This document shows positions 34,459-43,292 of a DNA stretch of 43,774 nucleotides, in pieces. Source of the DNA: an uncultured Balneola sp. (GTDB taxonomy: Bacteria > Bacteroidota > Rhodothermia > Balneolales > Balneolaceae); contig CABZWK010000014.1 of the NCBI GenBank assembly GCA_902529365.1, forward strand, positions 1-43,774. The letters are read 5' to 3'. A model generated the notes under the pieces. The model saw only the letters and a program-made list of their open reading frames with translations, ran no database searches and had not been told where the DNA came from. Position numbers and translations under genes: made by a program. How positions within the stretch are numbered: position 1 is the stretch's first letter; the number at the start of each line of letters is the position of its first letter.

Positions 34459-35025
34459 TTGAGTAACAGACAACTAAACAAACAGCAAGCATTTAATGAG
34501 GAAATTCTTCCTCACCTAGAATCCTTATATAATTTCGCACTTCGACTCACCACCGACCCAAGCGACTCGGAGGATTTGGTTCAAGATACAATTGTGAAGG
34601 CTTTTCGCTTTTTTGAAAGCTATGAGAAAGGAACCAATGCCAAAGCTTGGTTATTTCGTATCCTCAAAAATTCATTCATTAACAACTATCGTAGAAACCT
34701 TAAAAAACCTCAAGAAGTTGACTACGAAGAAGTAGCTGCATTCTATGAAAATGTAAGAGCAGAACGCACGGAAACAACCGATTTGGAACATTTGATTTTC
34801 CGGGACAAAATGGATGATCAATTCTCTAAAGCACTCTCGAAGCTTCCTGAGGATTTCAGAACAGTGGTATTGTTATGTGATGTAGACGGATTTACCTATG
34901 AAGAAATATCTAATATGCTGGATGTACCCATTGGAACCATTCGCTCTCGATTGCACAGGGGTAGAAATTTGTTGAAAACAGAATTATACGAGCATGCCAA
35001 GAAACACGGATACACAGACGATTAA
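34459..35025 (+). CDS. ECF-type RNA polymerase sigma factor
   Basis: A 188-residue sigma-70-family factor of the extracytoplasmic-function group. Region 2 spans LESLYNFALRLTTDPSDSED to NSFINNYRR, with the DLVQDT core contact. Region 4 is LPEDFRTVVLLCDVDGFTYEE to TIRSRLHRGRNLL, a helix-turn-helix for -35 recognition. The start is TTG at 34459, chosen because no ATG lies before region 2; AGGT precedes it. ECF factors are usually followed by an anti-sigma gene, but the next gene is convergent after 20 bp, so no partner is adjacent. Confidence 0.9.
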   Translation: MSNRQLNKQQAFNEEILPHLESLYNFALRLTTDPSDSEDLVQDTIVKAFRFFESYEKGTNAKAWLFRILKNSFINNYRRNLKKPQEVDYEEVAAFYENVRAERTETTDLEHLIFRDKMDDQFSKALSKLPEDFRTVVLLCDVDGFTYEEISNMLDVPIGTIRSRLHRGRNLLKTELYEHAKKHGYTDD

Positions 35026-35045
35026 AGCTGTATTGTGTTAATACT

Positions 35046-36395
35046 TTAGACTAAGTTTAGTTTAATTTGCATGGTGGTACCCACACCTGGTTCACTTTTA
35101 ATGACCGCTAACTCACCACCATGATATTCCTCGACAATTCGTTTAGTTAGATTAAGACCTAGCCCCCAACCCCTTTTTTTGGTAGAATATCCTGGCCTAA
35201 ATATATTCTTCTTGGTCGTTGCATCCATGCCTACACCAGTATCTGCAATTTCTAAAACCATTCCGCTACTTCCTATATAGCTTCTTATAGTAATACCCTT
35301 ATTGGACGATTCTTGGGTCATTTGTAGGGCATCCATCGCATTTTTCATAAGATTCTCAACAGCCCATTGCAATAATTCAGGATTTAGCTTAACCAATCCT
35401 GTAGCTTGTAGATCTGTTTTGATGTTCACTTCGCCTGATATTTTGGGCAACCTTCTTTCCATATATTTAATTGCCTCATCCAATACCGGTGCTATCTCGA
35501 GAGACTTAAGTTCAGGCTTAGATCCAATTTTACCAAATCGTTCAGCCACCCCTTTCAAGCGATATACATCATTTTCAATTTCGTTTAGCAGTGAATGTTG
35601 TTCTGATTGCTCGGGTAAATCGTCTCGGAATAAATGAATCCAACCAAGTAAACTGGATATAGGCGTGCCCAATTGGTGTGCGGCCTCCTTCGCCATTCCT
35701 ACCCATAAATTAGATTGTTCCATCCGCGTAATACTAACCAAACTCGTATAGCCAATGAAAAAAAGTAGGAATATGACTACTATTTGAAGGGCGGGTACAT
35801 ATCGAAGGACTTGAACCACGGTACTTTCACCATAGTACACAAACTGACGTAGCGCCTCTTCTCCATCGCCAACGATAATTGGAATGGGAGGGTTCATCGC
35901 CTTTAATTCTTGTATATATGCTCTTCTATTTTCTTCTGTTTCTATTTTTGAACTACGTACATTTCTAAAACTATATTCAACAACAGAATCCCCGTTTTCA
36001 TCGAGTAAAATGTATTCAAGTGGTTGGTCATTATCATTAACTAACACCGCAGGAAGTCTAAAATTACCCCTAGAATCCAGTATTAATTCATCTGTGACAA
36101 AATTCTGCATACTACGCATACTTTCCACATCAACCAGCATTTGTATCGTACTATCGGGTATATCTTCCCAGGACTCTAACTGATCAATGACGTCAAGTAA
36201 CAAACGACTTGACTCATGATGAATAGGGTGGGCATTAAACTCAAGTGCTTTAGCCCATAACTGTACACTGGATTTTTCCTGTTCAAGTATTCTATTTATC
36301 AAATACTGATTGTACACCAATGAACCAAAGCCAAGAAAAACCAGTAGCAGTACTAGTATCCACTTTGTAGGGCCTGTTCGATCGAATAACTTCAT
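35046..36395 (-). CDS. Membrane-bound sensor histidine kinase (no adjacent regulator)
   Basis: A 449-residue kinase. Membrane helices at about 12-30 and 197-220 enclose a periplasmic sensor of about 165 residues. The phospho-acceptor is His240 in KEAAHQLGTPISSLLGW, a HisKA variant with Q-L-G-T-P in place of E-L-R-T-P. The ATPase part has ENLMKNAMDAL, DTGVGM and GWGLGLNL. It lies 64 bp after clpX on the same strand, with no terminator seen between them, so it may be expressed with tig-clpP-clpX. It is convergent with the ECF sigma gene. No response regulator is nearby. Confidence 0.9.
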   Translation of the reverse strand: MKLFDRTGPTKWILVLLLVFLGFGSLVYNQYLINRILEQEKSSVQLWAKALEFNAHPIHHESSRLLLDVIDQLESWEDIPDSTIQMLVDVESMRSMQNFVTDELILDSRGNFRLPAVLVNDNDQPLEYILLDENGDSVVEYSFRNVRSSKIETEENRRAYIQELKAMNPPIPIIVGDGEEALRQFVYYGESTVVQVLRYVPALQIVVIFLLFFIGYTSLVSITRMEQSNLWVGMAKEAAHQLGTPISSLLGWIHLFRDDLPEQSEQHSLLNEIENDVYRLKGVAERFGKIGSKPELKSLEIAPVLDEAIKYMERRLPKISGEVNIKTDLQATGLVKLNPELLQWAVENLMKNAMDALQMTQESSNKGITIRSYIGSSGMVLEIADTGVGMDATTKKNIFRPGYSTKKRGWGLGLNLTKRIVEEYHGGELAVIKSEPGVGTTMQIKLNLV

Positions 36396-36459
36396 ATTAA
36401 CTATTTAATGAATGCAGTGAACAGCCGGAAATAAACTAAAAACCTACAGAAAACACTAT

Positions 36460-37713
36460 TTAAGCAGAGGCTTTTTGTTTCTCATACACCGGAGGAGCCT
36501 GTTTTTCAATGGTTTCACGTGTAATCACACATCTCTTTACCTGCTTCATAGACGGAAGAGTAAACATGATATCGAGCATGGAACTTTCCATGATCGACCT
36601 AAGTCCACGTGCACCCGTTTTACGAGTTTTGGCTTTGTTGACAATTGCTTTTAAAGCCTCCTCTTCAAAGGCCAATTCGACATTTTCTAAGCTAAACAAC
36701 TTTTTGTATTGCTTAACTAGTGCATTTTTAGGAGTGTTCAATACATCCATAAGTGCCATATCGGATAATTCATGAAGTCCACATATCACCGGTAAGCGAC
36801 CGATGAGTTCTGGTATCAATCCAAAATGCTGTAAGTCTTCGGGTTCAACATGAGTGAAAATATCAGGATTATCCTTATCAAACTTCACCTGTTCTTCAGA
36901 GTGAAAACCCATGGCCGAAGTGGAAAGTCGTCGCGCAATAATTTGCTCAAGACCCGCAAAAGCACCACCACATATAAATAGAATATTAGTAGTATCTAGT
37001 TGAATAAAGTTTTGCTCTGGGTGCTTTCTACCTCCTTTTGGTGGAATATTAGCCACCGTCCCCTCTAATATTTTCAGTAATGCCTGTTGAACACCCTCTC
37101 CACTTACATCCCGAGTAATAGAAGGATTATCACTTTTTCTAGCAACTTTATCTACTTCATCAATATATACGATTCCACGTTTCGCTCGCTCTACATCGTA
37201 GTCAGCCGCTTGTAACAAGTTACTCAAGATGCTTTCAACATCTTCCCCTACATACCCAGCTTCTGTAAGTACGGTTGCATCAGCAATAGTAAATGGAACG
37301 TCAATTACCTTAGCTAATGTGCGCGCTAGTAAGGTTTTCCCACTACCGGTTGGACCCAACAAAGCGATGTTACTTTTCTCAATTGTAGTATCATCTTTTT
37401 CTGAAAATTCAGCACCAATGCGTTTATAATGATTATAAACCGCAACGCTTAAAGTTTTTTTTGCAAACTCCTGACCAATAACATACTCGTCTAGTTTTGC
37501 TTTGATTTCAACAGGCTTTAATACCGGTTGAAATGACTTCTCTCTCCGCTTTGCAAGAGAAGCTAAATCACTCTTAATTATGCTCGATGCATCCTCAATG
37601 CATCGGTCACACACATAAACACCAGGCCCCGCTACCATACTATTCACTTCCAGACTAGAACGCCCACAAAACGAACAATTGACGATATCGTTATTCTTTT
37701 CTTTATCGCTCAT
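36460..37713 (-). CDS. clpX: ATP-dependent Clp protease ATPase subunit ClpX
   Basis: Hexameric AAA+ unfoldase that feeds proteins to ClpP. The 417 residues are normal. The N-terminal zinc domain has Cys13, Cys16, Cys35 and Cys38. The Walker A GPTGSGKT is at 120-127, Walker B IVYIDEVD at 181-188, and the RKH loop GGRKHPEQ is conserved. The ClpP-docking IGF loop appears as MGF (268-270). [12 protein letters not shown] near the C-terminus is the sensor-2 region. It starts eight bases after the clpP stop. All parts needed to work with ClpP are present. Confidence 0.97.
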   Translation of the reverse strand: MSDKEKNNDIVNCSFCGRSSLEVNSMVAGPGVYVCDRCIEDASSIIKSDLASLAKRREKSFQPVLKPVEIKAKLDEYVIGQEFAKKTLSVAVYNHYKRIGAEFSEKDDTTIEKSNIALLGPTGSGKTLLARTLAKVIDVPFTIADATVLTEAGYVGEDVESILSNLLQAADYDVERAKRGIVYIDEVDKVARKSDNPSITRDVSGEGVQQALLKILEGTVANIPPKGGRKHPEQNFIQLDTTNILFICGGAFAGLEQIIARRLSTSAMGFHSEEQVKFDKDNPDIFTHVEPEDLQHFGLIPELIGRLPVICGLHELSDMALMDVLNTPKNALVKQYKKLFSLENVELAFEEEALKAIVNKAKTRKTGARGLRSIMESSMLDIMFTLPSMKQVKRCVITRETIEKQAPPVYEKQKASA

Positions 37714-37721
37714 AAAGACGT

Positions 37722-38372
37722 TTATTTTTTAGAATCTACTCGGCTAATTACATTATCTACCAGACCATAGCTTTTGGCTTCATCCGCAGACATCCATTTA
37801 TTACGATCTGAGTCATTAATAACCTCATCCAAACTTTTTCCTGAATGATCCGCTATGATTTGACTCAATTCCTGCTTAATCCGGATAATTTCTTTGGCCT
37901 CAATTTCAATATCACTGGCTTGTCCTTGAACCCCACCAAGTGGTTGATGAATCATCACTCTTGCGTGCGGCAAAGAGCTTCTCTTACCTGTTGCTCCTGC
38001 CGTTAACAACACTGCGCCCATACTAGCGGCCATGCCCATACAGGTGGTAGCCACATCACACTTTATGTGCTGCATAGTATCATAAATAGCTAAACCTGCA
38101 GAAACCACACCACCCGGGCTATTCACATAAAGATTGATATCTTTTTCTGGATCTTCGGATTCTAAAAACAAGAGCTGAGCTACGATAGAACTGGCAACTA
38201 CATCATTGATAGGGGAGCCTAAAATGATAATTCGATCTTTAAGTAGACGCGAGTAAATATCATAGGCTCGCTCGCCTCTGGACGTTGTTTCGATTACCAT
38301 TGGAGCCAAATTGTCCTGTATGGTGTTCATTTCACAATACATGGGTTGTTGATAAATAGGCTGTTTAATCAT
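37722..38372 (-). CDS. clpP: ATP-dependent Clp protease proteolytic subunit, Asp-to-Asn triad
   Basis: A tetradecameric serine protease partner of ClpX; 216 residues with a short N-terminal extension. The nucleophile Ser117 lies in [13 protein letters not shown] and His142 in VMIHQPLGG, both standard. The third triad residue, the Asp in the usual DxxRDxxxS context (E. coli mature Asp171), aligns to Asn191 in DSDRNKWMS; the codon is AAT at 37800-37802. An Asn here is known in Listeria ClpP1. Activity may be lowered or depend on a second ClpP. Three bases separate it from the tig stop. Confidence 0.95.
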   Translation of the reverse strand: MIKQPIYQQPMYCEMNTIQDNLAPMVIETTSRGERAYDIYSRLLKDRIIILGSPINDVVASSIVAQLLFLESEDPEKDINLYVNSPGGVVSAGLAIYDTMQHIKCDVATTCMGMAASMGAVLLTAGATGKRSSLPHARVMIHQPLGGVQGQASDIEIEAKEIIRIKQELSQIIADHSGKSLDEVINDSDRNKWMSADEAKSYGLVDNVISRVDSKK

Positions 38373-38375
38373 GAT

Positions 38376-39668
38376 TTACTTCTGCTCCTGCTTTTTTTCT
38401 TGATACGCTTTGTAGTCGTCTTTGCTTAACTCTTTAATTTGTACTTCCTCTTTAAGTTTTTCAAACACTTTATTATCTCTAATGGTGTTTCGTAAACTTT
38501 CTAGCATGTTTGGGTTTTGGGCATAATACTCTTTGAGTTGTTCTGCTGTTAACCCGTAACGAGCAGCCTCCATTCCTAACTGAGTATCAATATCCTCAGC
38601 GGTAATTTCAATATCATCATACTTTTCCTGCAGCTGCATGTTGATAAAATACCATTTAGCTTCTGTTTTAGCCTGCCCACTCATTTCTTCTTTGTAAGAA
38701 TCGGTATCAAATCCATCGGGCAACTGGTTACCATGTTGCTGTTTTAAACGATCCACATAGGATTCTTTAACTTGGGCAACAAACGCTTCAGGTACATCAA
38801 ATTCATGAGCATCAACCATTGATTGTACCGCGTCATTCTTGAAAAAATCATCGGATGACTGATCGTAATACTCCTGCATCTTACTCTTAATATAGCTTCG
38901 ATACTCATCCTCAGTTTTTGCCTCATTATTGGTTTGTTTAACAATAAACTCTTCATTTATCTCTGCTTTGTGCAATGCTTGAACCTTTTTTACTTCGACA
39001 CGAAAGCGATCGGTTTCTCCATCTTCCTCTAAAGTCATATCAACCAAATCGCCGGTTTTCTTTCCCTTAAGGGCTTTCAAAAAACCTGCGGCTGATTCTT
39101 GACGCATATCGATGTTTTGATCCTTATCGGTATCTCCATCAACCAGATTTCCGTCTTCATCCAAGGAACTTACATCTGCGGTAATTTTAGACTCTGAACC
39201 TATGGTGCTATCTACATCCTCCCAATTACCTTCGCGTTCTATTGCCCGTGCTATTTCCTCATCTACTTCAGCGTTAGTTACATCATGTACCATAGAGGTA
39301 ACCTTAATTTTGCTCAGGTCAGCTAATTCCACCGTTGGTTTGGTGCCTATTTTAAAGGTTACCTCTAGTTCGTCGTTTTTCCATTGAAAATCGATCATCT
39401 GAGTTTCTCCCACTGGATCATGCGCCTCAACCACTTTGGTTTCAAAAACTTGTTGAATGTATTTGTTGATCTCTTCGATCTCTATTTCTTGACCAAATCT
39501 TTTCTTAATGAGCCCAATTGGCGCCTTACCTGGCCGGAAACCAGGTAAACTAACTTTCGGACGTATACCCTTGTATGCCTGGTCAAATTTAGGCTGAAGA
39601 TCATCTCTATTTGCTAAGATGGTAATTTCTTTGTCGACCGAAGTTAGGTCTTTAACCTTTATTTCCAC
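38376..39668 (-). CDS. tig: Trigger factor
   Basis: Ribosome-bound chaperone of 430 residues that meets nascent chains. The ribosome-docking loop GFRPGKAP is at 43-50. The central PPIase-like domain (about 150-245) is present but lacks a clear FKBP active-site signature and contains an acidic insert (SSLDEDGNLVDGDTDKD). The long helical C-terminal chaperone arms follow. The start is GTG at 39668, preceded by a good CGGAG five bases upstream. It is the first gene of tig-clpP-clpX, a widely conserved order. Confidence 0.95.
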   Translation of the reverse strand: MEIKVKDLTSVDKEITILANRDDLQPKFDQAYKGIRPKVSLPGFRPGKAPIGLIKKRFGQEIEIEEINKYIQQVFETKVVEAHDPVGETQMIDFQWKNDELEVTFKIGTKPTVELADLSKIKVTSMVHDVTNAEVDEEIARAIEREGNWEDVDSTIGSESKITADVSSLDEDGNLVDGDTDKDQNIDMRQESAAGFLKALKGKKTGDLVDMTLEEDGETDRFRVEVKKVQALHKAEINEEFIVKQTNNEAKTEDEYRSYIKSKMQEYYDQSSDDFFKNDAVQSMVDAHEFDVPEAFVAQVKESYVDRLKQQHGNQLPDGFDTDSYKEEMSGQAKTEAKWYFINMQLQEKYDDIEITAEDIDTQLGMEAARYGLTAEQLKEYYAQNPNMLESLRNTIRDNKVFEKLKEEVQIKELSKDDYKAYQEKKQEQK

Positions 39669-40177
39669 GTATACTCCGCTTTATTTATTTCGCTGTTTCG
39701 GGTTGATGGTTAGCCGTAATGGCTTATTTGAATCAATACCGAAACCTCTAGATTGATAAAAATTTAACAGATTGAAAAAATACGACTTTAAATAACGGTA
39801 TTCAAAACCGATTTATGGCGTCTGAATAATGGACAGATTAATCTCTATGACCTTATATCTTTTATCCAAGCTACTCCTTTTGGCACGAATGACAAAACCT
39901 TGAAGCCACAAGTTGATCTCTTCAAACAGCTTAACTTTTTTGCTTGGAATGAGCTCATACTTTTTTATTTGGCTCATATACTTATTTTCTCGCACCTATT
40001 CGGAACTGTACTACTTTATTTTAACTCAAACTATTATAGAGAAAATTTTACTTTAAGAAACTAAATAGCAATTATTATTAATGCTGACTTAGTTGCCAAC
40101 TAGTTCTCAAAACCTGAATTAAACTTATTTATACCCCCTAATTCTTTACTTTAGTAAGAACACGTTATACTCCTCTA
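39669..40177. other. 509-bp AT-rich divergent intergenic region
   Basis: Lies between tig (minus) and the flippase (plus). It contains no recognisable gene, tRNA or strong terminator. A 54- to 60-codon frame on the minus strand (stop at 39813) has plausible residues but no recognised family, no clear ribosome-binding site and no conserved context. The tig leader near 39710-39725 has a short AGCC/GGCT repeat. I found no exact TTTG/TAnnTTTG pair on either strand. It marks the change from the protein quality-control operon to surface-glycan genes. Confidence 0.4.
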
Positions 40178-41641
40178 TTGAATACACCTAGCCAACATCA
40201 AACCCTACACAGCTTCAAATGGTCATTCATTGAGAAAGTTGGAAAGGTTATTTTCCAACTTGCCCAGATTGCTCTATTAACTCGTTTTCTAAGTAAAGAC
40301 GATTTTGGACTAGTAGCACTTGCTTTGGTTAGCATTGAGTTCTCTTTTCTTTTTGTAGACGCTGGCCTAAATGCAGCTATTCTACATATTCAGCATGCTA
40401 CCGACAAAGTTCTCAGTAGTGTATACTGGTTAAATATTTTCCTTTCCCTGATATTGTTTGGGGCTTTATGGACTGCAAGCCCATGGATTGCCCTTTTCTA
40501 TGAAGAACATGCCCTCGAGCTCATACTTCCAATCCTAGGTGCAAATATTATCTTATTGGCCATCGGCCGTCAACATAAAACCTATCTACAAAAACAGTTT
40601 TTATTTAAACCTATTGCTCTCATCGAGATAAGCGCCTACATAACCTCATTGTTATTGGCCATTTACCTTGCACTTGAAGGCTATGGTGTGTTTAGTTTGG
40701 TATACTCAGCCCTATTGGCCTCACTCATTACTAACCTGTGCTATCTTTTTTTACGACTTAAGCAGAACCCTATTCATCTGCACTTTAGTTGGTCAGAAGT
40801 AAAACCCTTTGTGGACATAGGTAAATTTCAAATGGGTAGTCGTTTGCTAGATTTTGTCTCCAAAGAAACGGATGTACTTATTATAGGTAAGATCCTTGGT
40901 ATGGAGGTATTAGGTCTTTACAGCCTTACCAAACAATTAGTTCTGCGTTTATTTAATGTTGTCAACCCTATCATTACCAATGTACTAAGCCCTTGGCTTG
41001 CATCTCTACAAGAAGAGCCAAAAAAACAAAAAACGACCTATCTTCTCATAACCCGTTACCTTGCTTACTTAAACTTTCCTCTCTACTTAGTCTTTGCTAT
41101 TGGGTCTTTTGAAATACTGTATGTGATATACGGGCCAAGCTATACTTCAGGTTCTCTGCTCCTATTCACCTTATCCATCTACTTTGGTATTCTTTCAATC
41201 ACCAATCCAGTGGGTAGTTTACAAATAGCCACTGGACGTACAGATATAGGTTTTTATTGGACCTTATTTCGTGCATCGATCACGCCTGCTGCTCTACTTA
41301 TTGGGATATATATAGGCGGTATACAAGGAGTGGCTTATAGTTTGTTAATCTTAGCTTTTGGCTTATTATATCCATTATGGTTTGTTCAAATAAGGACCAT
41401 GATTGGGGTATCATTCGTTGAATATCTTAAGGAATTTTATCGCCCCCTGCTAAGTTTTATAACCCTTGCTTTTGGGGTACATTTCGGACTTAAACCCATA
41501 TTCGAAGCACCTAATTTCATCGCTATAACCCTAAGTCTTATCCTAGCTATGACCCTTCAAATAGGACTTATATACCTCTACGACACCAAAACCTTCTCAC
41601 ACCTCTACTCGCTTTTACAAAAAACCTTTAATAGAAATTAA
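40178..41641 (+). CDS. Polysaccharide/lipid-linked oligosaccharide flippase (MOP family)
   Basis: A 487-residue membrane protein with about 12-14 helices and the family opening HSFKWSFIEKVGKVIFQLAQ. It would flip lipid-linked glycan units for O-antigen, capsule or exopolysaccharide. GKFQMGSRLLDFVSKETDVLIIGKILG (read in parts) is the typical central loop and helix of the PF13440-like branch. The start is TTG at 40178; there is no ATG before the conserved N-terminus, and no Shine-Dalgarno is visible. The next gene, an asparagine-synthase-like protein, starts 10 bp after its stop, so the two are likely co-transcribed at the edge of a glycan locus. Confidence 0.87.
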   Translation: MNTPSQHQTLHSFKWSFIEKVGKVIFQLAQIALLTRFLSKDDFGLVALALVSIEFSFLFVDAGLNAAILHIQHATDKVLSSVYWLNIFLSLILFGALWTASPWIALFYEEHALELILPILGANIILLAIGRQHKTYLQKQFLFKPIALIEISAYITSLLLAIYLALEGYGVFSLVYSALLASLITNLCYLFLRLKQNPIHLHFSWSEVKPFVDIGKFQMGSRLLDFVSKETDVLIIGKILGMEVLGLYSLTKQLVLRLFNVVNPIITNVLSPWLASLQEEPKKQKTTYLLITRYLAYLNFPLYLVFAIGSFEILYVIYGPSYTSGSLLLFTLSIYFGILSITNPVGSLQIATGRTDIGFYWTLFRASITPAALLIGIYIGGIQGVAYSLLILAFGLLYPLWFVQIRTMIGVSFVEYLKEFYRPLLSFITLAFGVHFGLKPIFEAPNFIAITLSLILAMTLQIGLIYLYDTKTFSHLYSLLQKTFNRN

Positions 41642-41651
41642 ACCAAGTTCC

Positions 41652-43280
41652 GTGGCCACACCATTTTATGTACACCTTAGCGAAGCCACCACTCAAGACA
41701 ATAAGTTGGATCGTCTATATTTTTCAGGATTTGTATTCACTCAGCATCCGGATTCTGCCGATGAACTATCTATCGTAACAAAGGCCTTCGATAACTTTGA
41801 GGCACACGCCCCCCTGCATTTGAGAGGTAGCTACGCAGGAGTTTACTGGTCACCCAAAGCAAGCCAATGGACTCTATTCAGTGACCCACTGGGCACGAAA
41901 CCATTGTATTATGCCCACCTTTCTAATGGATGGCATATTTCCAACAATTACGACCTACTAGCCGAAAAAATAAGAGCCATTCAACCCATAAGCTGGTCAG
42001 CGTTAGGTTTTTATCAGTTACTGAGTTACGGATTTGTTCTCGAATCAAACACCTTATTTAATCCTATTAAGCGATTATCCATTGGGTATACAGCCACCAT
42101 TGCCACCTTAACAAATGACCAAAAAATAGCCCCTAGAGCAACCCTAAAGCTCCATAAATGCTATTCCTTACCCACTATCGGTTCAACTTTCTCTCTGGAT
42201 GATGCTGCCGCCCAAGTGGACATACTATTTCGAGCTGCTATAAAAAAAGCCTTCGAACGAGATGCTAGTAAAAAGAAAACCTCCCTTGTTTCATTAAGTG
42301 GCGGGCTAGATTCACGAATGACTAGCTGGGTAGCTAATGAAATGGGGTATACCAATCAACTCAATCTTTGCTTTGCCCAACAAAATTCCTTAGATCATAC
42401 TATTGCACAAAAAATTGGTCGTGACTTAGAACATAAATGGCATTTCATGCCATTAGACGGAGGAGACATGCTTCGAGATTTAGATGAAGTCACTCAACAC
42501 ACAGGTGGGAATGTCGTGTATTATGGGCAGGCTCATACTCGACGTATTTTGCAGGAAATCGTCGATAAAAATACAACCTCTTCACTTGGTATGCTCCATA
42601 CTGGAATGTTAGGCGATGTCGTGATTGGGAGCTATCTACAAACGACAAACAATCCAACTCATTTCTCCGCATTAAGTGGGGCAAGTTCATTGCGTTTTTC
42701 CAACCAATTAGTGGATCATGGATTCAAACCCAATTACGGAAACTTAGAGCACCATAAAATTATGCTGAGAGGACTATATGGAATGAATATGGGCCTTATG
42801 TCAGTTTATGCGATAACCGAAAGTTACTCGCCATTTTATGATTTTGATTTGTTCAATTTCTGCCTACAACTCCCGGTCGAACTACGCGCTCAACACAAAT
42901 TATACATTCATTGGATTACCCAATATTACCCAGAGGCGTCGAACTATATCTGGGAACGAACCCGAACAAAAATAACCGCCAAATCTATTCAGATAGGCTC
43001 AAAATCACTCCCTCTGCAAACTTGGCTTTGGAAATTATTGGAAAGAATACAATTCGGTCAACCCACCCGGAACCCACGCTTTATGACTCCACTGGATTAT
43101 TGGTTTGCCACTGAAGCCCAATTACACTCTTTTTTGGACAGCTATTTCAATAGGTATCTAGACCTAATCGATGAAACAGAAATGAGAGAGCATATTCATG
43201 AGTTGTATACAAATGGAAATGGCAAAGAAAAAGTACAAGCCCTTTCCGTCATTGCGGCTGCGAAACGCTATTTAACATAA
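41652..43280 (+). CDS. Asparagine-synthase-like protein without N-terminal Cys
   Basis: A 542-residue protein. The N-terminal part (about 1-170) resembles the glutamine amidotransferase fold of AsnB (LRGSYAGVYWSP, FSDPLGTKPLYYA), but it starts MATPF and has no Cys2, so it cannot hydrolyse glutamine in the usual way. The C-terminal synthase domain has an intact PP-loop, SGGLDSR (216-222), and later acidic and aromatic segments typical of the family (SYSPFYDFDLFNFCLQLP). Such proteins in surface-glycan loci may amidate sugars or peptides, an inference from context. The start is GTG at 41652. It follows the flippase by 10 bp; cutC follows 12 bp later. Confidence 0.85.
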   Translation: MATPFYVHLSEATTQDNKLDRLYFSGFVFTQHPDSADELSIVTKAFDNFEAHAPLHLRGSYAGVYWSPKASQWTLFSDPLGTKPLYYAHLSNGWHISNNYDLLAEKIRAIQPISWSALGFYQLLSYGFVLESNTLFNPIKRLSIGYTATIATLTNDQKIAPRATLKLHKCYSLPTIGSTFSLDDAAAQVDILFRAAIKKAFERDASKKKTSLVSLSGGLDSRMTSWVANEMGYTNQLNLCFAQQNSLDHTIAQKIGRDLEHKWHFMPLDGGDMLRDLDEVTQHTGGNVVYYGQAHTRRILQEIVDKNTTSSLGMLHTGMLGDVVIGSYLQTTNNPTHFSALSGASSLRFSNQLVDHGFKPNYGNLEHHKIMLRGLYGMNMGLMSVYAITESYSPFYDFDLFNFCLQLPVELRAQHKLYIHWITQYYPEASNYIWERTRTKITAKSIQIGSKSLPLQTWLWKLLERIQFGQPTRNPRFMTPLDYWFATEAQLHSFLDSYFNRYLDLIDETEMREHIHELYTNGNGKEKVQALSVIAAAKRYLT

Positions 43281-43292
43281 CATACATCCTAT

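Noticed and set aside
39813-39995. 54- to 60-codon minus-strand frame upstream of tig
   Set aside because: No family, no clear ribosome-binding site and no conserved context; such a frame is expected by chance in AT-rich DNA.
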